Origin: Nevskia soli DSM 19509
GTDB lineage: Bacteria; Pseudomonadota; Gammaproteobacteria; Nevskiales; Nevskiaceae
Assembly: GCF_000711955.1 (NCBI RefSeq)
Contig: NZ_KL543999.1
Coordinates: 1-64,000 of the forward strand
Reading direction: 5' to 3'
DNA: 64,000 nucleotides
Shown piece by piece: positions 32,074 through 40,962 of this stretch (within the stretch, counting starts at the first letter, position 1; every line of letters begins with the position of its first letter). Under the pieces are notes generated by a model. It was not told the origin of the DNA. It searched no databases and saw only the letters and a program-made list of their open reading frames with translations. The position numbers were made by a program, and so were the translations under genes.

Positions 32074-33432
32074 CTAGCGCCGCGACGCGCGCATCAGGCT
32101 CAGCGCCATCCAGATCACCGACGCGGCGGCGAGCACCAGCACCGCCCACAGCAGGATCTGGCGCAAGGGCGTCGGCCTGGGCAGCGGCGACAGCACGGCC
32201 ACGCCGCCGAGCTCGCGGACCGCGCCGGCCTGGGCCGTGCCGATCATCGCTTGCAGTTCCGCCGGCGGCAATCCTTGCAGCAGCGCTTCGCAGCCCGGCG
32301 CGGGAGGAATCTCCGCACGGGCGCTGCCGTAGGCCAGCAGGAAGTTGCCGCTGCCTTGAACCAGGAAGCGCAGGCGCGCCGGGATGTAGCCGAGGCGCAA
32401 GGCCGGCACGCCGGCGCCCAGCGAGTCCGCACCCTGCTGCACCTGGACGCGCCAGTAGCGGTCGCTGTCCGCCGCGAAACGCAGGTCGTCGTTGTGATGC
32501 TCGGCCGCGCCTGCGCCGACCGAATACACCGCGCCGCTCCACACGGTGCGCCAGGTTCCGTCGGCGCGCGCGCGGCTTTGCAAGGCCAGTTGCAGGGTCA
32601 TGTTGCCGGCGGGCAAGGCGATCTGCGCGGTATGCACCGGCGCCAGGCGGGCGGCGTCGAAGACGTAGCCGTGTTCGGGGTCCCGCGGCAGCACCGCCGG
32701 CGCGAACCAGCGCGCCTGCTCCAGCGCCTTGCCCCCCTGCAGCTCGGCGATCACGGCGTCGAGCGCGGGTGCCGGGCCGGCGTCATTGCGGGTGACGCGC
32801 AGGTAGGCATGGCGCCCGCTCGGCAGCGGAATGCGCTCGCGCTGCAAGGTCTGGCCCGCGCTGCCGGCCTGCACCAGCGTCGCCTGCGGTACCAGCGTGG
32901 TCCAGCGGTCGAGGTCTTCGCTGCCCTCCACGCGTACCTGCAATTCCGAGGCGCCGTCGGCGGTATGCCAGCGGAAGCGCAACGCATCCAGCGGTCTCTC
33001 GGCGCTGCGCGCGTCGATGACGTAAGCGGAGACTTGGGTCTGTGCCGCCGCGGCTTCCCCGGTGGGTTTGACGTCCACCGTCACCGCGCCGCCGCTATCG
33101 ACCTCCAGCCGCGTGCCGGCACCCGCCGCGGCTTTCGCCGCCTGCAGCGGATAGACCTTGAGCGGCAGTTCCTGGACCGCACCGGCCGGTGCCGGCGGCG
33201 GCGTGCACAGCGCGGCGGGGACCGGCGTGCTCTCGGCGTTGAATACGCGCAGGTCGCCCAGGTCGGCCCGGGTCACGCCCTGGTAGATGGCGTCGGGCAG
33301 GTCCAGCTCGGCGATCGGATGTCCGGCCTGCGGCAGCAGCTCGATGCCGGAACGGAAGTCCTGTGGCCCGGCGCTTCCTGCCGCGGCGGACAGGGCCAGG
33401 AGCGAGAGCATCAATACGGGAAGGGATTTCAT
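32074..33432 (-). CDS. DUF3999-family exported membrane-anchored protein
   Basis: A 452-residue protein with an N-terminal signal peptide (MKSLPVLMLSLLALSAAAGS), a large beta-rich periplasmic region and a single C-terminal membrane segment near 425-443 followed by RASRR. Motifs such as LPDAIYQGVTRADLGDLRVFN match DUF3999. The family is found next to DUF2339 membrane proteins and has no known function; a cell-envelope role is likely. Its ATG overlaps the stop of the DUF2339 gene (ATGA), so the pair is translationally coupled. It is unrelated to steroid degradation and sits within the island. Confidence 0.87.
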   Translation of the reverse strand: MKSLPVLMLSLLALSAAAGSAGPQDFRSGIELLPQAGHPIAELDLPDAIYQGVTRADLGDLRVFNAESTPVPAALCTPPPAPAGAVQELPLKVYPLQAAKAAAGAGTRLEVDSGGAVTVDVKPTGEAAAAQTQVSAYVIDARSAERPLDALRFRWHTADGASELQVRVEGSEDLDRWTTLVPQATLVQAGSAGQTLQRERIPLPSGRHAYLRVTRNDAGPAPALDAVIAELQGGKALEQARWFAPAVLPRDPEHGYVFDAARLAPVHTAQIALPAGNMTLQLALQSRARADGTWRTVWSGAVYSVGAGAAEHHNDDLRFAADSDRYWRVQVQQGADSLGAGVPALRLGYIPARLRFLVQGSGNFLLAYGSARAEIPPAPGCEALLQGLPPAELQAMIGTAQAGAVRELGGVAVLSPLPRPTPLRQILLWAVLVLAAASVIWMALSLMRASRR

Positions 33433-36182
33433 GGGTAGGTATCGGTGTCCGAAGCTGGGTCCGCCGGTTCCGGGGCATCCTTGCGCGGCGGCAGCGGCGA
33501 CAGGTAGCCGGTCACCAGCAGCAGCGCGCCGACGATCAGGAAGGAGACGATGCGCGCAAGGGTGCCGCGGCCGGCGGTGTCCACCAGGAACAGTTTCACC
33601 AGCAGCACTGCCATCAGTCCGGCGCCGGCCAGCCAGGTGCTGCGCTGTGCGCGTCGCGCGGCGAGCGTCATCGCGGCAAAGGCGAGCAGGCCCCAGAACA
33701 CCGAGAGCGAGGCCTGTACGGTGATGGAACGGGCGATGCCGTCGAGATCCAGCGGTGTTCCCGCCAGGTAGTGCAGGGCGCGGATCAGTGCGGCGTTGAG
33801 CCATAGGAAGACCAGGGCGGCGGCGATACCGGGGAGGATGCGCGGATCGGCCGGGGTGAAGCGCGCGCGCCGCTCCGGGCCCAGCGACTTCCAGTGCAGG
33901 GCCTGCGCCGTGAATACCAGGGCGACGCCCAGGTCCAGCGGATTCAGCAGGGGCAGGTAGGGCAGCTCGCGCGGGTCGCCGTCGCTGAGCAGGTTCATCG
34001 CCACCGTCCACAACGCGGCGAACAGGCTCAGGGGCAGCGCCGCCAGCTCGCGATAGGTCTGTTCATGCCGCGCCAGCGGCCATGCCGGAATCAGGCAGGC
34101 CCGGCTGAGCCAGCCGAGCAGCAGCGCCGGCACCACGCCCCAGGGCAGGGCCTGCCAGACGCCGCCGATTGCCTGGCCGATGCGCCAGGACAATTCCCAG
34201 GCGACGAGCAGCGCCAGCAGCCACACGGTGGCGGCATGCAGGCCCGGTAGCGTACTGCGCAGGACCGTATCGTCGCTCCGCTCGAGCCGGAACAGGATCC
34301 ACCATGCCGCGGCCAGCAGCAGCGGCCAGCCCAGCCAGGCAGCTTCGGCCAGGGGATGAACGGCGTGCAGCGAAGCCGCAAGGCCGCACCAGACCGCAAG
34401 CGGCAGCAGGGCGACGGCGACGCGCAACAGCAGCGGCCACGACAGGCGCGCACTGAGTCCGCACAGCGCCGCCGCGCTGAAGGCGACGAAGGCCAGCCCG
34501 CTGCCCATCACATAGGGATGGGCCGAGCGGCCGATCTCCGCCAGGCCGCCGCCCAGCCACCAGGCGATGCCCCACAGCGCAAAGCCGGAGTCCAGGCGCG
34601 CTTCGTAGGCGGCTTGCCGCGGACGGTTGCGGAACAGCCACCAGCCGCTGGCCAGGCCGGCGGCCGCCAGCGCCACGCTGCCAAGGTACTGGCTGTTGAG
34701 CACGGGATGCCCGGGGATGTGTCCGGCGCGATCCGCCAGGCAGGCGAACCCGGCGATGAACTGCAGCAGCACGCCGAAGGCGCGCGCCAGCTTGCGCTCC
34801 TGGCGCACGCCCAGCCACACCAAGCCGGCGCCTTCGATGGCCCAGGCGGTCGCGGCCGTATCGCGTTCGAAACCCAGCGGTATCGCCAGCGTGGCGAAGA
34901 TCACGCCGAGCGCGGCGAAGGCTTCGACCAGCAGGCGCAGGTTGTCGACCCGGCTGCGCAGCAGTGCCGCCGCCAGCGCGAGGTAGAACACGCCCAGTCC
35001 CAACGCGCTCCAGGCCAGCACCAGGCCCTGGTGACCGACCACGCTGCCGTGCAGGGTGAATACCGCCAGCGGCAGGCCGAACACCAGCGAGCCGGAGACG
35101 TAACCCTTCAGATCGGGCTTCTGTCGCAACGAGAACAGCACCGAGACCGCGACGTACATGAGGAAGAACAGCCACAGGAAGAAGTCCATGGTGGACTGCT
35201 GCTGCGCCGTGTAGGCGGTGGCGCGGAACAGTCCGGCCACGCCGAAGGTGAAGACGAAGCCGACCAGATTGAGGACCCGCCAGGCGCGGAACCAGGCGAC
35301 CGCGAACACGCCCAGGTTGAGGATCGCGTAATAGGTGAACAGGGCGGCGAGGCTGCCGCCGCCGGTGGAGAGCAGGATCGGCGCCAGGAAGCCGCCGCTG
35401 GTGCCGATCACCGCCAGGGCCAGCGCGTCCTGCGCCACCGCCAGCACCGCGGCGCACAACGCCACCACCACCATCAGGCCCAGCGCGGCCTGGGTCGGCA
35501 GCAGTCGATAGAGGCGGGTGGCGGCGAACACGGTGAGATAGAAGCCGGCGATGCCGCCGCCCTGCAGGGTCTGCGCGTACAACGGACGCGCGCCGCGCAG
35601 GCGCCAGCCGATCAGCAGCAGGGCCAGGGCGCCGACACCGAGCGCGGCCATGCGCAGTTCGATCGGGAACATGCTGTGCTCGGCGGCGTATTTCGCCAGG
35701 AAGCTGCCGCCGAAGAACAGGGTCACGATGCCGGCGCGCGCCAGCGGATTGCCGCGCTTGAGCCAGGCCAGCGCCGCGGCGAGGGCGCGGTCGAGCGGAC
35801 CGGGTTCGGCCGGCGGCATGGGCGCGGGGGCGGGGCGCGGGACCGGCGGCGGCCGGGGCGCCTCGGGCTGTGCGGTGGGCACGGGCTGGCTGATCGCGGC
35901 CGTGGCGGGCTGCGGGCCTTGTGCTTCCGATGGCCGGGGCGCAGGGGCCTGCGGCACTGCCGCGGGAGTAGCCGGAACAACCGCCTGCTGTTCCAGGCTT
36001 TGCAGGCGCTGTTCGAGAGCGCCGACGCGATGGCGCAGCCGATACAGCAGGGCGACGGCAAAACCCAGCAGGACGCCGATGACGCTGGCGCCGGAACCTT
36101 CGGCCGCCAGCGAGGCGATGACCGCCACCCCGATGAACAGGACCACGCTCAGCCAGACGCTAGGCGCCGCTGTCTTCGACAT
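33429..36182 (-). CDS. DUF2339-family polytopic membrane protein
   Basis: A 917-residue protein. The first 40 residues hold one or two membrane segments, a short coiled coil (HRVGALEQRLQSLEQQ) and a long Pro/Ala-rich linker follow (about 60-145). From about residue 160 to the end it is almost continuous hydrophobic helices, probably more than 20 segments. This architecture is that of DUF2339 proteins, function unknown. The start ATG at 36182 is chosen for MSKTAAPSVW followed at once by a membrane helix. It is paired with the DUF3999 gene. Confidence 0.87.
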   Translation of the reverse strand: MSKTAAPSVWLSVVLFIGVAVIASLAAEGSGASVIGVLLGFAVALLYRLRHRVGALEQRLQSLEQQAVVPATPAAVPQAPAPRPSEAQGPQPATAAISQPVPTAQPEAPRPPPVPRPAPAPMPPAEPGPLDRALAAALAWLKRGNPLARAGIVTLFFGGSFLAKYAAEHSMFPIELRMAALGVGALALLLIGWRLRGARPLYAQTLQGGGIAGFYLTVFAATRLYRLLPTQAALGLMVVVALCAAVLAVAQDALALAVIGTSGGFLAPILLSTGGGSLAALFTYYAILNLGVFAVAWFRAWRVLNLVGFVFTFGVAGLFRATAYTAQQQSTMDFFLWLFFLMYVAVSVLFSLRQKPDLKGYVSGSLVFGLPLAVFTLHGSVVGHQGLVLAWSALGLGVFYLALAAALLRSRVDNLRLLVEAFAALGVIFATLAIPLGFERDTAATAWAIEGAGLVWLGVRQERKLARAFGVLLQFIAGFACLADRAGHIPGHPVLNSQYLGSVALAAAGLASGWWLFRNRPRQAAYEARLDSGFALWGIAWWLGGGLAEIGRSAHPYVMGSGLAFVAFSAAALCGLSARLSWPLLLRVAVALLPLAVWCGLAASLHAVHPLAEAAWLGWPLLLAAAWWILFRLERSDDTVLRSTLPGLHAATVWLLALLVAWELSWRIGQAIGGVWQALPWGVVPALLLGWLSRACLIPAWPLARHEQTYRELAALPLSLFAALWTVAMNLLSDGDPRELPYLPLLNPLDLGVALVFTAQALHWKSLGPERRARFTPADPRILPGIAAALVFLWLNAALIRALHYLAGTPLDLDGIARSITVQASLSVFWGLLAFAAMTLAARRAQRSTWLAGAGLMAVLLVKLFLVDTAGRGTLARIVSFLIVGALLLVTGYLSPLPPRKDAPEPADPASDTDTYP

Positions 36183-36255
36183 CGATTTCCGCTCCCCCGT
36201 GTCCCGGCTCGCCCAGTCTAGCCCGGCGCGGCCGCCGGCGGCGCGGGCCGCGGGA

Positions 36256-37107
36256 TCAGGCGCGTGCTTCGAGCACGCTGACCCGGTCAGCGCCGGAGAT
36301 GTGCGCGATGTCCCGCACCGCCGGGATGCCGCGGGCCTGATGCACGATAGCCTCACGGAAGCCGCAGTCGCGCAGGCGCTGGTTGGCCTGTGCCTCGCAG
36401 TTGAAGTGCGTGTGCATGCGGCCGCGCACGAAGGCCTGCATCAGCTTGCCGAAGGCGCCGACCACGGCGCCGTTGTTGCGGTTGTCCAGGTACAGGTCGG
36501 ACAGGTAGATGCCCTGCGGGAAGCGCGCCAGCGCCCGGGCGAAGCGGCGCCACACGTCCCGCGCCACCTCGGGTGCGAAGTAGTTCATCAGGCCCTCGGT
36601 GATGATGGCGGTGCCGACCTTGGGGTCCAGCGTCTCCATCACCGCTTCCAGCGCGCGGGGACCGTCGGCGGCCAGCACGTCCAGTTCCACCACGCGGTGA
36701 CGTGCCGACAGCAGCCCGGCGCCTTCGAGCAGCTGCCGCTTGGTCGCGGCCATCGCGGGCAAATCCGTTTCCAGATAGGTCAGGCGCCGCTCGTAGCGCC
36801 GCATGAAGTCCCAGCCGCGCGGCGACAGTCCGGCGGCGACCTCGACCACCTGGCCGACACGGCCCTCCTCGATGGCGCGCGACAACACGCCGTCGATGCC
36901 GCGATGCCGCGCCAGCAGCAGCGCATCCATCGACAGGCCGCCGAAGATCCGCGTTCCGGCGATGAATGGCCGGAAGGCATAGTGCAGGCGCCGGCCCTGG
37001 GCCGTGGCCAGGGCCGGGTGGGACATGCCCTGCTTGTACCAGAAATAACCGGTGGCGTAGGCCGTCGGGCTGATCCTGCCGGTACCGCCTTCCACCGGTT
37101 TGTCCAA
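36256..37107 (-). CDS. Class I SAM-dependent methyltransferase (LCMT/O-MT type)
   Basis: A roughly 283-residue methyltransferase of the leucine-carboxyl-methyltransferase-like family. The SAM-binding loop is VVEVAAGLSPRGWDF near residues 92-106, an acidic ring-binding residue lies in YLETDLP, and the motif TAIITEGLMNYF is typical. Substrate unknown. The start is uncertain: no suitable ATG precedes the conserved ISPTAYATGYFWYKQG region, so a TTG at 37107 with GGGAG seven bases upstream is proposed. It begins 11 bases after the SDR stop, so the two are probably cotranscribed. Confidence 0.78.
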   Translation of the reverse strand: MDKPVEGGTGRISPTAYATGYFWYKQGMSHPALATAQGRRLHYAFRPFIAGTRIFGGLSMDALLLARHRGIDGVLSRAIEEGRVGQVVEVAAGLSPRGWDFMRRYERRLTYLETDLPAMAATKRQLLEGAGLLSARHRVVELDVLAADGPRALEAVMETLDPKVGTAIITEGLMNYFAPEVARDVWRRFARALARFPQGIYLSDLYLDNRNNGAVVGAFGKLMQAFVRGRMHTHFNCEAQANQRLRDCGFREAIVHQARGIPAVRDIAHISGADRVSVLEARA

Positions 37108-37118
37108 ACAGAGGCTCC

Positions 37119-37898
37119 CTAAACGCCGGGTGCGCCCGGGAAGCCGACATAGTACTGGCCGGTGAGCATGCCGCCGTCCACCGCGATCTCCGCGCCGCAG
37201 AGGTAGGAGGAATCGTCGCTGGCCAGGAACAGGCTGGTGCGCGCGGCCTCGATCGGGTCGCCCACGCGCTGCAGCGGCACCATGGTGTAGCGCTTGTTCA
37301 CCTCGGTGCGGTTCTCGCTGTAGGGATTGCCCATGGCGGTGTCGATGCCGCCCGGGTGGATCGAGTTGACGCGCACGCCCTTGTGGCCGAATTCCATCGC
37401 GGCGACGCGGGTCAGGCCGCGCAGGCCCCACTTGCTGGAACTGTAGGCGCCCAGGCTATTGGCGCCCTTCATGCCGTCGACCGAAGAGACGTTGACGATG
37501 GAGCCGTTGCCGCGCTCGATCATGTGCGGCGCCACCGCCTTGATGCCGAGGAAGGCGCCCATCAGGTTGACGCCGAGCACGCGCTCGTAGTCGGCCTTGC
37601 TGGTATCGAGCAGGGTCTTGAACAGCAGGATGCCGGCGTTGTTGACCAGGATGTCGACCTTGCCGAAGGTGGCGATGGCCTTGGCCACCACATTGGCCCA
37701 GCTGGCCTCGTCGGTGACGTCGTGGTGCTGGAAGATGGCCGAGCCCTTCAGCTCCTGCGCCAGTTCCGCGCCTTCCTTGTCGAGCACGTCGGCGATGACC
37801 ACCTTGGCGCCCTCCGCCGCGAACAGCCGTGAAGTCGCCCCGCCCATGCCGCGGGCGCCGCCGGTGATGATTGCCACCTTGCCGTCCAGTCTAGCCAT
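37119..37898 (-). CDS. SDR-family oxidoreductase
   Basis: A 259-residue classical SDR with TGGARGMGGATS (about 11-22), NNAGIL, Ser in VNVSSVDGMKG and Tyr-Ser-Ser-Ser-Lys in GAYSSSKWGLRG. The overall pattern (HPGGIDTAMGNP) resembles 3alpha/20beta-hydroxysteroid dehydrogenases, which supports a hydroxysteroid substrate without proving it. GGAGGAG precedes the ATG. It is in a minus-strand run between another SDR gene and the methyltransferase gene. Confidence 0.87.
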   Translation of the reverse strand: MARLDGKVAIITGGARGMGGATSRLFAAEGAKVVIADVLDKEGAELAQELKGSAIFQHHDVTDEASWANVVAKAIATFGKVDILVNNAGILLFKTLLDTSKADYERVLGVNLMGAFLGIKAVAPHMIERGNGSIVNVSSVDGMKGANSLGAYSSSKWGLRGLTRVAAMEFGHKGVRVNSIHPGGIDTAMGNPYSENRTEVNKRYTMVPLQRVGDPIEAARTSLFLASDDSSYLCGAEIAVDGGMLTGQYYVGFPGAPGV

Positions 37899-37972
37899 CG
37901 TTCTCCTCCAACCGCTCGTTATCGTTTCGTTGTTTTTGAACCTGCTTCAAGGGCCCAGCGTACCGCGCAGTC

Positions 37973-38845
37973 CTATTCCACGACGGCCGGATGCGCCTGC
38001 GTCGGCCCGCCCAGCATCGGGCGGTGCGAGGGTGGCTGCGCGCCGTCGATGTCCTTCATGCCGTATTCCAGCGCCAGCTCCGCGCCGATGATGACCTGGC
38101 CGGATTTCTCCATGCGCTTGGGATCGCGGTAGATGCGGCTGATGAGGTGCCCGGTGAACTCCGGGTTCTCCGCCATGTCCCAGAAGCCGGCGTACTTGGC
38201 CGCGTCCGCATCCATCACGCGGCGCGTGCGGTCGGTCTTGAGCATGCCCATCCAGATCGAGACGGCGGCGACCTCGTGCTTGCGCAGGTCCACCGCCATG
38301 TCCTTGGCGAACTTGTCGACGCCGACCTTCTGCGCGCCATAGGCCGGCCCATGCATGTAGCAGCTCGCGCCGAAGGAGGAGGTGAAGGCGATCAGGCCGC
38401 GCTTCTGCGCCACCATCAGCGGCGCCGCGTACCAGCTCGCCACGTAGCCGGAGCGCAGGCCCACGTCGAGGATGTCCACCTGCTCCAGCGGCTTCTCCCA
38501 GAAGCCGCCTTTCTCGATCAGGGTGTCGTGGATCACCGTGGCGTTGTTGACCAGGATGTCGAGCCGGCCCTGTTCCTTCTTCACCTGTTCGAACAGGCGC
38601 TTGACCTGCGCATCGTCGGCATGGTCCACGATCACGGCGATGCCCTTGCCGCCGGCCTTGGTCACGCCATCGGCGGTGGCTTGGACGGTGCCGGGCAGCG
38701 GCGCATCGCCTTCCTTCTGCGAGCGGCCGGTGACGTAGACGGTGGCGCCCTCGGCGCCCAGGGCGAGGGCGATGCCCTTGCCGGCGCCGCGCGAGGCGCC
38801 GGTGACGACGGCGACCACGCCCTTCAGCGGTTTGTCCTGACTCAT
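37973..38845 (-). CDS. DHRS1-like SDR-family oxidoreductase
   Basis: A 290-residue SDR, longer than classical members. The cofactor loop is TGASRGAGKG, then GATVYVTGRS, NNATV, and a Tyr-Gly-Ala-Gln-Lys active-site motif. The segment ending in KLFEQVKKEQGRLDILVNN and the C-terminal LALEYGMKDIDG match human DHRS1-type dehydrogenases, which reduce steroids and other carbonyl compounds. GGAGGAGC lies before the ATG. It is separated from the fadD3-like gene by a long inverted repeat (38892-39001) but lies on the same strand and may be in the same transcript. Confidence 0.84.
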   Translation of the reverse strand: MSQDKPLKGVVAVVTGASRGAGKGIALALGAEGATVYVTGRSQKEGDAPLPGTVQATADGVTKAGGKGIAVIVDHADDAQVKRLFEQVKKEQGRLDILVNNATVIHDTLIEKGGFWEKPLEQVDILDVGLRSGYVASWYAAPLMVAQKRGLIAFTSSFGASCYMHGPAYGAQKVGVDKFAKDMAVDLRKHEVAAVSIWMGMLKTDRTRRVMDADAAKYAGFWDMAENPEFTGHLISRIYRDPKRMEKSGQVIIGAELALEYGMKDIDGAQPPSHRPMLGGPTQAHPAVVE

Positions 38846-38891
38846 GGATGTGCTCCTCCGGGTTTGGTTTATTGGTTGGATTTAATGCAAA

Positions 38892-39001
38892 GCCCGTTCG
38901 CCCCGAGTGCGTTGCGGAGCAACGTGTATCGAGGGGCCAGCGCGAACGGTGCGGCTGGTCCCTCGATACGTCCGCTGCGCGGACACTCGGGACGAACGGA
39001 C
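38892..39001. repeat. TTCGCCCCGAGTG long inverted repeat, copy 1
   Basis: The outer arms are CCCGTTCGCCCCGAGTG and CACTCGGGACGAACGG. An inner pair, GTATCGAGGGGCCAG and CTGGTCCCTCGATACG, and small hairpins lie between them. The same element occurs at 46274-46376, 49503-49600 and 55156-55230. Confidence 0.85.
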
Positions 39002-39020
39002 ATGGGCAATGATAGGGAGG

Positions 39021-40583
39021 TCATGCCGACGCCGCCGCCTTGCGCAATTCGAACTTGAGCACCTTGCCCGAGGCATTGGTCGGCAGGCTGCCGACCACCT
39101 CGACGAAGCGCGGCACCTTGTAATTGGCCATGTGCTCGCGGCACCAGGCGATCAGCGCCTTCGGCTCCAGCGCAGTGTGCGGCCGCAGCACCACGAAGGC
39201 CTTGCCGACCTCGCCCAGGCGCTCGTCCGGCACGCCGACCACCGCCACCTGGGCCACCGCCGGGTGCCCGGCGACGATGCGCTCGATCTCCGCCGGGTAG
39301 CAATTGAAGCCGCCAGCGATGTACATGTCCTTGAGGCGGTCGGTGATGCGCAGATAACCGCGCGCATCGAGGATGCCGATGTCGCCGGTATGCATCCAGC
39401 CATCCGCGTCGATGGTCTCCGCGGTAGCCTTGGCGTCGTCCAGGTAGCCCTGCATGACGTTGTAGCCGCGCACCACGATCTCGCCGGCCTCTCCCGCCGG
39501 AACCGGTTTGCCGTCGCCATCGACGCAGCGTACCTCGGTGCCGGGCAGGGGCTTGCCGCTGGTCAGGGCCACCGTTTCGGCGTCGTCGCCGGCGCCGCAC
39601 AGCGAAACCACGCCGCAGGACTCGGTCAGGCCGTAGCCGGTCAGCACCACCTTGAAGCCCAGCTCCGCGCGGATGCGCTCGATCAGGGCGGGCGCGACGG
39701 CCGCCGCCCCGGTGATGGTGGCGCGCAGGCTGGACAGGTCCGACGCACCGCGCCGTGGATCGTTGAGGATGCTGATGAACAGTGTGGGCGGCCCCGGCAG
39801 CACCGAGATCCGCTCCTGCGCCACCCGCGCCATCAGCGCGGCAGCGTCGAATACCGCATGCGGCAGCACCATGGCCCCGGCAAGCAGGCCGGCGAGCCAG
39901 CCGAACTTGTAGCCGAAGGTGTGGAAGAAGGGATTGACCACCAGATAACGGTCTTCCGGCACCAGGCCCATGTGACGCGACCACTCCGCCACCGTGCGCA
40001 GGTTCTGCCCGTGCGAGGTCATCACGCCCTTGGGCAGGCCGGTGGTGCCGGAGGTGAAGATCACATCCATCAGGCTGTCCGGCGTCACCGCGCGTTCGCG
40101 CTCCGCCACCGCTTCGGCCGGCACGCCCTCGGCGCGGGCCAGGAAGCCCTGCCAGTCGAGATCGCCGGCCTGCGCATCGCGCATCACCACGATGGTGTGC
40201 AGGCCCTTGGGCCGGTGCGGCGCCAGCAGTTCGGGGTAGTACTGGTCGAGGAAGCGCCCGGCGCTGAACAGCAGGCGTGCGCCGCTGCGTTCCAGCACAT
40301 AGGCCACTTCGCTGCCGCGCATGCGCGTGTTCACCGGCACCACGGCCGCGCCGACGCTGTGCACGGCCAGCGCCGCGATGATCCATTCGACGCAGTTCTG
40401 CCCCCACAGGCCGACCCGCTCGCCCGGCTGCACGCCCAGGGCGAGCAGGGCGCGCGCCGCATCCAGGCGCAGACGGTCGAGCTGCTCGAAGCTCAATACC
40501 TGTCCATCTTCGCCGACCACGGCAATGCGGCCGGCATGCCGCTGCACGGCGGCGGCGAAAGCCCTGGGTACGGTATCGTTCAT
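39021..40583 (-). CDS. fadD3: Acyl-CoA synthetase (FadD3-like)
   Basis: A 520-residue AMP-forming ligase. The ATP loop is FTSGTTGLPKGVM (about 172-184), the adenylation motif GYGLTESCG follows, then the hinge region and the C-terminal catalytic Lys in NASGKVLKFE. In the context of ipdAB, echA20 and HsaC it is best read as FadD3, which activates HIP, the ring C/D propionate left after ring A/B removal, to HIP-CoA. Generic acyl-CoA ligases look similar, so the substrate is inferred. The start MNDTVPRA at 40583 matches the domain onset. It follows the ferredoxin gene by 14 bases. Confidence 0.82.
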   Translation of the reverse strand: MNDTVPRAFAAAVQRHAGRIAVVGEDGQVLSFEQLDRLRLDAARALLALGVQPGERVGLWGQNCVEWIIAALAVHSVGAAVVPVNTRMRGSEVAYVLERSGARLLFSAGRFLDQYYPELLAPHRPKGLHTIVVMRDAQAGDLDWQGFLARAEGVPAEAVAERERAVTPDSLMDVIFTSGTTGLPKGVMTSHGQNLRTVAEWSRHMGLVPEDRYLVVNPFFHTFGYKFGWLAGLLAGAMVLPHAVFDAAALMARVAQERISVLPGPPTLFISILNDPRRGASDLSSLRATITGAAAVAPALIERIRAELGFKVVLTGYGLTESCGVVSLCGAGDDAETVALTSGKPLPGTEVRCVDGDGKPVPAGEAGEIVVRGYNVMQGYLDDAKATAETIDADGWMHTGDIGILDARGYLRITDRLKDMYIAGGFNCYPAEIERIVAGHPAVAQVAVVGVPDERLGEVGKAFVVLRPHTALEPKALIAWCREHMANYKVPRFVEVVGSLPTNASGKVLKFELRKAAASA

Positions 40584-40597
40584 GGCGGTCACGGGGA

Positions 40598-40891
40598 CTA
40601 CCTCACGTAGCGCACGCGGATGCGCGGCGTCTTCGGCACGGACTGGCAACCGAGAATCCACCGCTCGTCCAGTTCACCCTGGTCGAGCACATGGTTTTCC
40701 AGCATCTCCACTTCGCCTTCCTCCAGCTTGCAGATGCAGGACGCGCAGGCGCCGGCGCGGCAGGAGTAGGGCGGCGACAGGCCGGCATCCTCCAGCGCCT
40801 CCAGCACCAGCTGGCCCGGATAGGCGGTGACGATGTGCGAGACGCCGTCGAGTTCCGCTTCGATGGTGACTGGGCCGTTGTGATGAACCAT
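40598..40891 (-). CDS. Stand-alone plant-type [2Fe-2S] ferredoxin
   Basis: A 97-residue ferredoxin with cluster ligands Cys44, Cys49, Cys52 and Cys82 (C-x4-C-x2-C-x29-C). It resembles the C-terminal ferredoxin domain of KshB-type and related oxygenase reductases but has no flavin or NAD domain. It would carry electrons to an oxygenase such as 3-ketosteroid 9alpha-hydroxylase (KshA), or to another redox enzyme; neither KshA nor a reductase is encoded in the window. Cotranscribed with the fadD3-like gene. Confidence 0.9.
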   Translation of the reverse strand: MVHHNGPVTIEAELDGVSHIVTAYPGQLVLEALEDAGLSPPYSCRAGACASCICKLEEGEVEMLENHVLDQGELDERWILGCQSVPKTPRIRVRYVR

Positions 40892-40962
40892 GATCAGCTA
40901 GCTATCCTGCTTATTTGAATAGTCGGCGCCATGGATGGCGCCGTCTTGTTCAGGACGAACAT

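Noticed and set aside
34356..36221. A long plus-strand frame rich in Gln, Arg and Gly opposite the DUF2339 gene.
   Set aside because: It mirrors a membrane protein with clear hydrophobic periodicity on the other strand; no start signal or domain.
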